5,062 bases of DNA from an uncultured delta proteobacterium (GTDB taxonomy: Bacteria > UBA10199 > GCA-002796325 > 1-14-0-20-49-13), in the NCBI GenBank assembly GCA_903868375.1, contig CAIPVD010000149.1:1-5062 (forward strand), given 5' to 3'. Numbering within the stretch: the stretch's first letter is position 1; each line of letters opens with the position of its first letter. A program made the position numbers and the translations under genes. Positions 1 through 5,062 of this stretch are shown one piece after another. A model generated the notes under the pieces. It ran no database searches, had not been told where the DNA came from, and saw nothing but the letters and a program-made list of their open reading frames with translations.

Positions 1-693
1 GGTCATATCGTCGGGCCACATAATGGCGCCTATTTTCGGCTCTTCATAATATGGAAGGATGGAACATTTGTCCGCGTCTCCATACGGCCCGCAGAACGCG
101 CCGGCGTTCCGCTCGAACAATCGAATGCTGTCCGTGTCACCATCCGCATAGACGCGGGCTTCGGTATTCACGACATCGGCGTCCAACTGTAATTTGTATA
201 GTTCATGCATCCAATACGATGCCTCGATAAGATAGCGGGCCGCTTTTCTGTTAGGCTCCGAAAGCGAATTAATGTCGAACCATTCATGAATTTCCTTCTG
301 CGAGTTAAGCGCCTTCTTCACGAAAGACTTACGCTGCACGGATACCGCCTTTTCTATACTGGCGATGGCATCGGTCACCTGCGGAGTTACCTTATAGTTA
401 TCTTGCGGCTGGACAAACTTAGCGCGCAGCGCCTGCGGGATGTACAGTTCGCCGAGTTCGACATCGACCTTGTTCGGGTTCTGTTCATCTTTTGTGAACT
501 GGATGCCGTACATGCTTTCGGCAAGATCGTTAAATAGTTTGCGGTACTTCGACGAAGACTTGACCTCGGGAGCGTCCAAGGTTATCTTGGCTGTAGCCGC
601 CGGCTGAAGTTGTGCCGGCGCTACTTCTCTGGCGCGTTTGCATGCGGTGAACAAAAGCCCCGACATTATTGCGATACAGATAAATTTTTTCAC
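1..693 (-). CDS. Predicted secreted lipoprotein, N-terminal part; possible dipeptidyl-peptidase III-like (M49) metallopeptidase, cut by left edge
   Basis: The frame is open for 231 codons and runs off the left edge, so the C-terminus is missing. Residues 1-18 form a lipoprotein signal peptide: two lysines after the start, a hydrophobic stretch, then L-F-T-A-C with Cys18 as the acylated residue. Residue 19 is Lys, not Asp, which argues against inner-membrane retention if enterobacterial sorting rules apply. A Pro/Ala/Gln-rich linker follows to about residue 36, then a mainly helical domain. Residues about 150-170 (AARYLIEASYWMHELYKLQ), FCGPYGDADKC (200-210) and IGAIMWPDDMT (221-231) resemble the region before the catalytic domain of bacterial DPP III-like M49 proteins, where a KP-GA-x-YP-x-DMT type segment is common. 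This match is from memory. The zinc motif (HExxxH type) would lie off the window. The GTG at 693 is preferred because GGAGG sits 5 bases upstream. An in-frame ATG at 705 has no such site and would put four extra residues before the lysines. The gene begins 13 bases after the large-subunit gene and is probably cotranscribed. Lipoprotein call strong; peptidase call moderate. Confidence 0.8.
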   Translation of the reverse strand, partial: MKKFICIAIMSGLLFTACKRAREVAPAQLQPAATAKITLDAPEVKSSSKYRKLFNDLAESMYGIQFTKDEQNPNKVDVELGELYIPQALRAKFVQPQDNYKVTPQVTDAIASIEKAVSVQRKSFVKKALNSQKEIHEWFDINSLSEPNRKAARYLIEASYWMHELYKLQLDADVVNTEARVYADGDTDSIRLFERNAGAFCGPYGDADKCSILPYYEEPKIGAIMWPDDMT

Positions 694-698
694 GTTAA

Positions 699-703
699 CC
701 TCC
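699..703 (-). promoter_or_regulatory. Ribosome binding site GGAGG that decides the lipoprotein's GTG start
   Basis: The minus strand reads GGAGG, then TTAAC, then GTG, giving an ideal 5-base spacing to the GTG at 693. The site lies inside the few codons that would be translated from the alternative in-frame ATG at 705. No purine-rich site precedes that ATG, so GTG is the likelier start. Confidence 0.75.
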
Positions 704-706
704 ATT

Positions 707-2170
707 TTATAGATCGAATCCCGCATACGACAAATTAAAGCTCTTGTTACAGAGTGGAAAATCGGAGATCTGCGCGCTTCGCAATGCAATTTCTAAGCCC
801 GCCCAATTGTGAAACGACGGGTCGATCACTTTATATTGAACGACCTCGCCCTTTTCGTTCGTCCTTGCAATGTGGGCTATCTCGCCGCGCCATCCTTCTA
901 TCAAACTAACGGTGATCGACGAATCGTTCAGCTTATCGACGCCAAAATATACCTTTTCTATAGGCAACTTCTCTAACAGCTCCAGCACAAATACCAAAGA
1001 ACGTTTTATCTCGATGTGCCGAACACGCGCACGAGCAAAGACGTCGCCAGTATTTGCCTTGGCGGGCAGAACGTTTTTGAACCGGTACATGCCAGCCGGA
1101 TAATCGGACCGAACGTCGCGCTGAAGCCCGCACGCCCTGGCCGCGACACCAACAAGCCCCAGCTCTTTTGCGTTCTCGAGCGAAACGATGCCGGTACGTT
1201 CAAGCCTTGTCGTAACTGCCGGATTCGTGAACATTAGCTCTGCCGTATCATTTATCGACTCTGTATCTTTAATGAACCGTGTCCGGAAATCTTCCACCAT
1301 CACTTGTGTTATATCGAACGCGGTGCCGCCGGGTTTTAGTAGCGCTCGCCCGAACCGGTTTCCGCTCAATGCCATAAGCATATTCAAAAAATCGGCCCTT
1401 ATCGCGCCAAAGTAAGATGCGGCCGGCAGGAAACCTACGTCACCAGCTATCGCTCCAAGATCGCCGACATGGTTCGCGATGCGCTCTAACTCGAGGGCTA
1501 ACGCCCTGATTATCCTTGCGCGTTGCGTGACCTCTCTATTTGCAAGCGCCTCGATCACGTGGCAATACGCAAGCGCGTGTCCAATTGTCGTATCGCCGGC
1601 TATCGATTCCGCCAACACCATGCGTTTTGAATTGCCGGCAGCAAGCATCAGTTCTTCAACGCCCCGGTGCTGATATCCAAGCTGGATCTCTAAATTGAAA
1701 ACTTTTTCGCCAAAGCACTGGAACCTGAAATGACCCGGCTCTATCACGCCGGCATGAACCGGCCCAACCGCAACTTCGTGGATAGAATCGCCGGCTACGG
1801 AATAGAATTCGTAACCTTTGTGCCTTCGAAGGGGCTTTAGCCACGGATGCCCGGCGGGTGTCACGCCAAGGCCTTCGAATATCTCGCGCTCGAAAAGATG
1901 CGCTTGTGGGCATTCCGGAGTAAGCGCTGGATAGGAATTTCCTTCTACGTTCGTTGCCGCAAGCCGAAGCTCGCCTTTGGCGTCCGCTCCCAGCACGCCA
2001 TAGAGCTTCACGCCATCGCCGTTTTTCACGCCGAAGATGGAAACGATCCTTGCCTCGTGCTGCTTGCAGCTATCTATTATCCATCGGCGCCATTCATCCA
2101 TAGGCAAAAGAGGCAGGCTCTCTTCCTTGCACGAATAGGCGTTTCTGATTATGGTATATCTCTTCATCAT
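707..2170 (-). CDS. hyfG: HyfG/HycE-like large subunit (fused NuoC+NuoD type) without NiFe-binding cysteines; Ehr-type complex
   Basis: 487 residues, complete. Residues about 1-125 are a NuoC-like (30 kDa) domain, ending in the segment with ECPQAHLFEREIFEGLGV (86-103) and GHPWLKPLRRHKGYEF (107-122). Residues about 130-487 are NuoD/hydrogenase-large-subunit-like, with GPVHAGVIEPGHFRF (136-150) and LGYQHRGVEEL (164-174). In true group 4 hydrogenases the first Ni-Fe motif reads roughly AERxCGIC...AYC. Here it is AESIAGDTTIGHALAYC (187-203), so both cysteines are gone and the CGIC position reads AGDT. At the C-terminus the DPCxxC motif is replaced by NLSYAG (479-484), and the protein ends three residues later with no tail for a maturation protease. 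The fold is kept but the metal site is not, as in the energy-converting hydrogenase-related (Ehr) complexes. It should sit on the cytoplasmic side as part of the connecting module. The ATG overlaps the upstream stop by 4 bases (ATGA). A second ATG at 2167 is an alternative start; the upstream GGA is weak, so translation is probably coupled. The physiological reaction is unknown. The symbol marks homology, not hydrogenase activity. Confidence 0.93.
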   Translation of the reverse strand: MMKRYTIIRNAYSCKEESLPLLPMDEWRRWIIDSCKQHEARIVSIFGVKNGDGVKLYGVLGADAKGELRLAATNVEGNSYPALTPECPQAHLFEREIFEGLGVTPAGHPWLKPLRRHKGYEFYSVAGDSIHEVAVGPVHAGVIEPGHFRFQCFGEKVFNLEIQLGYQHRGVEELMLAAGNSKRMVLAESIAGDTTIGHALAYCHVIEALANREVTQRARIIRALALELERIANHVGDLGAIAGDVGFLPAASYFGAIRADFLNMLMALSGNRFGRALLKPGGTAFDITQVMVEDFRTRFIKDTESINDTAELMFTNPAVTTRLERTGIVSLENAKELGLVGVAARACGLQRDVRSDYPAGMYRFKNVLPAKANTGDVFARARVRHIEIKRSLVFVLELLEKLPIEKVYFGVDKLNDSSITVSLIEGWRGEIAHIARTNEKGEVVQYKVIDPSFHNWAGLEIALRSAQISDFPLCNKSFNLSYAGFDL

Positions 2171-3597
2171 AATGTTCCAAGCATGCGTCCCGCCGCTTCA
2201 AGTAGCATCGCCACATATTGCGGCAGATAGAATCCCATTAACGTTATGGCAATAGCAAACACGGTTTGCGGCGCGATCATAAACTTCGGCAGCTCGCCCC
2301 AGATATATTCCTTCTTCTTTCCCTGTATCATTCCAAACGCCGCCTTCGAAATAGAGACAAATATTGCGCCGAGACACAAGAGATACAATCCCATCGCGAT
2401 AGTGTGCCCGCCCGCAATGCCAGTTTTCAGTATCAGGAACTCGCTGATGAACGGTAGGAACGGCGGCGAACCGACAATTGCAAGCGAACCGATCACAAAT
2501 AAAATTCCGGTCGGCGGAGATGTTTTCAGCAAACCGCTTACTTCGGAAACGTTCTTCGAACGGTAAAGGATGAGAATATTTCCGGCAGTCAAAAAGAGCA
2601 GCGCCTTTGTAAGTGAATGCCCGACCACATGCAAAAGACTCGCAAAATTGGCGCCAATGCCAAGCCCCAGCGAGATGATACCCATATGTTCGATGCTTGA
2701 ATATGCAAGCAGGCGCTTGTAATCTTTTTGGCGCGTGATAAATATCGTCGCAACAACGAGCGATATCAATCCGAATATCATTAGAAGTCGGCTCGAGAAA
2801 GCGCCTAGCCCAGCCGCAAGCGATATCTGGTGGAACCTGATAATTCCCAGCAGCGCGCAATTAAGCAGCGTGCCGGATAGAAGCGCGGATATTGGAGACG
2901 GCGCCTCGCTATGCGCGTCGGGCAGCCAGTTATGAAAAGGTGCTAGCCCCATCTTTGTACCGAAACCTATCAGCACCAGAATGAAGCCGAGCCGGAAGAG
3001 TTTTTGATCGAGCCCTTTTGCGTGAGAAATAAGCGAAGCGAGTGAAAGTTCCACATTCAAGCCCTTGGCAGATGCCACAACGAAGAAAAGGCCGAGCAAT
3101 GCGATGGCAATTCCAACCGAACAGATAAGAAGATATTTCCATGCGGCTTCGAGCGAGCGTTTGTTTTGCCTGTAATAGATGAGTGGAGCCGAAGCAAGTG
3201 TCGTAGATTCGATGGCGATCCAGAGAACGCCTATCTGCGTGGTCGAAACGGCTAGCGTCATCGCCGCCAGGAAAAAAAGCATGCAGGAGACATATATATG
3301 CCCGCCCGATTCCTTTTCCGCGCTCCTTCGCTTTAGTGGGAAATAGCCAAGGCTGTAGAAAGACGTCGCGGTGAATATCACGCTTATAAGTATTAGAAAA
3401 ACGAAGCCTAAGCTATCGACGTCGATGAACGGCTTGTATGAGAACTCTCCATGAAGAAATGGGATCGATAATGTGCATGCGTTATGAAGCAGCGCGCCGG
3501 CTATTAAAAACCTTCGCCTGGTAACGCGGTAAGCGTCGCCGCGGAGCAATAGCGTAACGATAGCGAAGAGCAGCGGTATTATAAAAGTGAATATCAC
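2167..3597 (-). CDS. hyfF: HyfF-like proton-translocating antiporter-type membrane subunit
   Basis: 476 residues with about 14 hydrophobic segments, belonging to the NuoL/NuoM/NuoN/Mrp antiporter-like family. Length and absence of the long C-terminal lateral helix of NuoL fit HyfF. Family residues for ion translocation are present: Glu130 in LWIAIESTTLASAPL; Lys215 in GFGTKMGLAPFHNWLPDAHS (211-230), followed by EAPSPISALLSG; the run H323-x3-H327-x3-K331 in LLHVVGHSLTKALLFLTAG; and Glu386 in PFLPFISEFLIL, at the place of the TM12 acidic or basic residue of the family. AYSSIEHMGIISLGLG (298-313) is also typical. In the complex it should carry one ion path in the membrane arm and be driven by the peripheral module. 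The start is GTG, chosen because GGGAG lies 7 bases upstream and because it overlaps the preceding stop as GTGA. The stop overlaps the large-subunit start as ATGA. No missing key residue was seen. Confidence 0.93.
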   Translation of the reverse strand: MIFTFIIPLLFAIVTLLLRGDAYRVTRRRFLIAGALLHNACTLSIPFLHGEFSYKPFIDVDSLGFVFLILISVIFTATSFYSLGYFPLKRRSAEKESGGHIYVSCMLFFLAAMTLAVSTTQIGVLWIAIESTTLASAPLIYYRQNKRSLEAAWKYLLICSVGIAIALLGLFFVVASAKGLNVELSLASLISHAKGLDQKLFRLGFILVLIGFGTKMGLAPFHNWLPDAHSEAPSPISALLSGTLLNCALLGIIRFHQISLAAGLGAFSSRLLMIFGLISLVVATIFITRQKDYKRLLAYSSIEHMGIISLGLGIGANFASLLHVVGHSLTKALLFLTAGNILILYRSKNVSEVSGLLKTSPPTGILFVIGSLAIVGSPPFLPFISEFLILKTGIAGGHTIAMGLYLLCLGAIFVSISKAAFGMIQGKKKEYIWGELPKFMIAPQTVFAIAITLMGFYLPQYVAMLLEAAGRMLGTL

Positions 3598-4235
3598 TCC
3601 ACATCTCCCAAAGCCGTAAGCACTTTTGTATCTATATTATCGAACGTCTTATTTATCTGATAGATCATTATTCCCATAACGAACACGCCAACCAAAAGAT
3701 CGAGAAGCACGCCGACCTCGACCATCATCGGGAATTCGGAGATGATCGTCATACCGAACGCAAATATTCCGTTTTCAAGCACGAGAAATCCCAAGACCTG
3801 ATTTGTTGCCTTGGTCTTTGTAACCAAGATAAGAAATCCGACAAGGACGGTGGTAAGAGCCGACGGAACGAGGAGCGGCGACAGCGAAACATCGGAAGTA
3901 AGCGGCAAAAGTCTTATGCTCGAAAAACTTAAGACCGCAATGAGCGCGGCCATAAGCAAAAGAAGGTGGCTTCCTATCGCCTGCTCCTTCTCGACAGTTT
4001 GCGTAACATCCTTTATCGACCTGAAAATTAAGAGCGGGATCACGACAGTTTTAATGACGAGCGTAATGGCAAGAAGCAGCGCGCTATGAATATCAAAGAG
4101 CGTACCGCGCATGATGAACTGCAAGATGGAAAGCAGACCGCCCTGCACCGCCACCGCCTTAATTCGCGGAACGATTCTTGGCGATCCCAAAACGATAAAC
4201 GTGGTAAGCACGATTCCGATCAAAATCCAGTTCAT
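3594..4235 (-). CDS. hyfE: HyfE-like membrane subunit with NuoK-like C-terminal half
   Basis: 213 residues with about seven membrane helices, close to the roughly 216 residues of E. coli HyfE. The C-terminal half resembles NuoK: Glu154 in QVLGFLVLENGIFAFGM (146-162) and Glu173 in MVEVGVLLDLLVGVFVMGIM (171-190), with Asp179 nearby. These two intramembrane glutamates correspond to the NuoK pair tied to the proton path. The N-terminal half, with Lys62 in VIKTVVIPLLIF, is the extra HyfE/HycD-side extension of this family. The protein is expected to form the membrane link between the HyfC/NuoH-like heel subunit and the antiporter-like subunits. It begins with ATG, overlapping the preceding stop by 4 bases, and has the strongest ribosome binding site of the set (GGGAGGGG, 6 bases before the ATG). 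It is the least conserved subunit of such complexes, so the assignment rests on the C-terminal motifs plus gene order. Confidence 0.9.
   Translation of the reverse strand: MNWILIGIVLTTFIVLGSPRIVPRIKAVAVQGGLLSILQFIMRGTLFDIHSALLLAITLVIKTVVIPLLIFRSIKDVTQTVEKEQAIGSHLLLLMAALIAVLSFSSIRLLPLTSDVSLSPLLVPSALTTVLVGFLILVTKTKATNQVLGFLVLENGIFAFGMTIISEFPMMVEVGVLLDLLVGVFVMGIMIYQINKTFDNIDTKVLTALGDVE
3605..3609 (-). promoter_or_regulatory. Ribosome binding site GGGAG supporting the GTG start of the HyfF-like gene
   Basis: The minus strand reads GGGAG followed by 7 bases (ATGTGGA) and then GTG at 3597. The site lies within the last codons of the HyfE-like gene. It supports the GTG, which gives a protein beginning directly with the first membrane helix (MIFTFIIPLLF). 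Confidence 0.65.
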
Positions 4236-5062
4236 AACATTCCCCTCCCGAAGAGCGAGATAAGGAGCGCGAACAAAGAAAGTACGAACGCGGCGATAAG
4301 CGTTTGTGGTATGCGAATTAGCCTGATCCTTGCCGTGACCGATTCGACAATGCCTATCACGATCGAAGCCGCCAGCACTTTACAAAGCAAAAGCGCGCTG
4401 TCGTGCCAGAGATCTACTCCGCCATTTGGCGATATCAGAAGCACGGCGAACGCCATATAGATGAAGAGCTTAAGCGATGCGCCGTAAAGTATAATGCCAA
4501 GATCCGGCCCGCTGTAGTCGAGGATCATCACTTCATGGACCATCGTCAGTTCTAAATGCGTGTTCGGGTCGTCTATCGGCATCCGCGAATTTTCCGTTAA
4601 TAAGATGAAGAAGAACGCGAGCGACAAAAGTATCAGCGCCGGTTCGGCGGTGAAATTATTTCCGACAGATATGAATATGCTCCCAAGCGAAAGCGAACGG
4701 CTGGCAACTGCAAGCGTAATTAGCACCGTAAAGAATGTTATCTCCGCAAATGCTCCAAACGTTGCTTCACGGCTAGCGCCCATACCTTCGAAGCTGGAAG
4801 CCATGTCCATTGCGGCGATTATCATCATGAACCTAGCAAGCCCGAAGAAATAGGCGAAGAGGATGATGTCGCCTGTGAAGCTCGACAATGAAACACCAGT
4901 TATTGGCAATAAGCTTCCTGCAAAAACTATAGCCACAAGAATAATTATCGGCGTCGCACGGAAGAGAAACGTTGTGCTTCGGCTGTAAACTGCGCCCTTC
5001 TTAAGCAATTTATAGATGTCGAAGTAGAGCTGCAAAATGGGCTGCCCTTTTCTTCCGGCAAA
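4232..5062 (-). CDS. hyfC: HyfC/NuoH-like membrane subunit, N-terminus cut by right edge
   Basis: 276 codons are visible, open to the right edge. The first visible residues read FAGRKGQPILQLYFDIYKLL, the usual GRxGPxxxQPYYDLxKL segment of HyfC/HycD/NuoH proteins, which normally lies some 40 residues after the true start. The TTG at 5035 is an internal Leu codon of this motif and not a start. Counting from the edge, GASREATFGAFAEITFF (95-111) holds the conserved SRE and Glu107. TENSRMPIDDPNTHLELTMV (156-175) plus HE (176-177) is the family signature for the charged loop facing the large subunit. ESVTARIRL (240-248) adds another conserved membrane Glu. About seven helices are visible. In complex I the NuoH subunit forms the heel and quinone chamber and links the redox arm to the ion-pumping arm. 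Here it should contact the cysteine-less large subunit. It is the first gene visible of the run, and its stop overlaps the HyfE-like start as ATGA. Confidence 0.93.
   Translation of the reverse strand, partial: FAGRKGQPILQLYFDIYKLLKKGAVYSRSTTFLFRATPIIILVAIVFAGSLLPITGVSLSSFTGDIILFAYFFGLARFMMIIAAMDMASSFEGMGASREATFGAFAEITFFTVLITLAVASRSLSLGSIFISVGNNFTAEPALILLSLAFFFILLTENSRMPIDDPNTHLELTMVHEVMILDYSGPDLGIILYGASLKLFIYMAFAVLLISPNGGVDLWHDSALLLCKVLAASIVIGIVESVTARIRLIRIPQTLIAAFVLSLFALLISLFGRGML
4242..4249 (-). promoter_or_regulatory. Strong ribosome binding site (GGGAGGGG) of the HyfE-like gene
   Basis: The minus strand reads GGGAGGGG, six bases before the ATG at 4235. It lies inside the last codons of the HyfC-like gene. 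It suggests independent initiation in addition to coupling through the ATGA overlap. Confidence 0.7.

Noticed and set aside
205..537. Plus-strand open frame of 110 codons
   Set aside because: It lies antisense inside the lipoprotein gene, which has a signal peptide and a ribosome site. The plus-strand product shows no recognisable family features.
598..620. Inverted repeat CGCCGGC - 9 bases - GCCGGCG, considered as a terminator or attenuator
   Set aside because: It falls within codons of the lipoprotein's Ala/Pro linker, is only 7 bp, and has no T-run downstream on the minus strand. It is probably a by-product of GC-rich Ala/Pro codons.
694..706. Promoter or terminator between the large-subunit and lipoprotein genes
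   Set aside because: Only 13 bases separate the two genes and they are taken up by the ribosome binding site. No hairpin or -10/-35 pair fits here.
707..2170. Annotating the large subunit as an active [NiFe]-hydrogenase of a formate hydrogenlyase
   Set aside because: All four metal-binding cysteines are missing and there is no processed C-terminal tail, so homology alone does not support hydrogenase activity.
1847..2230. Plus-strand open frame of 127 codons
   Set aside because: It is antisense to the well-supported large-subunit gene and runs across the ATGA junction. It has no family motif.
2198..2860. Minus-strand open frame of 220 codons in another frame
   Set aside because: It is fully inside the HyfF-like gene, whose frame carries all conserved residues. 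The alternative product is rich in Cys, Arg and His, typical of an out-of-frame shadow.
4086..4460. Plus-strand open frame of 124 codons
   Set aside because: It is antisense across the HyfC-like/HyfE-like junction, with a low-complexity polar product and no motif.

Overview
The window is fully occupied by five genes, all on the minus strand and packed head to tail, so transcription runs from the right edge to the left edge. The two outer genes are cut by the window: the first by the right edge and the last by the left edge. No RNA gene, mobile element, CRISPR array, promoter or terminator is visible. The longest non-coding gap is 13 bases.

Four genes, from about 5062 down to 707, encode subunits of a membrane complex from the complex I / group 4 [NiFe]-hydrogenase superfamily. 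They are in the order of hydrogenase-4 (hyf) operons: HyfC/NuoH-like, HyfE/NuoK-like, HyfF (antiporter-like) and HyfG (fused NuoC+NuoD-like). Neighbouring genes overlap by exactly 4 bases (ATGA or GTGA), a layout typical of translational coupling. The membrane subunits keep the charged residues associated with ion translocation. The large subunit has lost all four cysteines that hold the Ni-Fe site and ends right after the position of the second cysteine pair. It is therefore very unlikely to be a hydrogenase. The set best matches the 'energy-converting hydrogenase-related' (Ehr) complexes noted in Geobacter and other bacteria and archaea, which are thought to couple an unknown redox or conformational reaction to ion pumping. 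A HyfB/NuoL-like subunit would be expected beyond the right edge. The small Fe-S subunit (HyfI/NuoB-like), which usually follows hyfG, is not there.

Instead, hyfG is followed 13 bases later by a gene for a predicted secreted lipoprotein, cut by the left edge. It starts with GTG behind a strong GGAGG site. Its N-terminal 231 residues resemble the start of bacterial dipeptidyl-peptidase III-like (M49) metallopeptidases, but the catalytic zinc motif lies outside the window.

The organism is probably a Gram-negative bacterium with anaerobic or flexible energy metabolism. A deltaproteobacterial-type lineage would fit the Ehr complex plus lipoprotein, but the window alone cannot fix the taxonomy.
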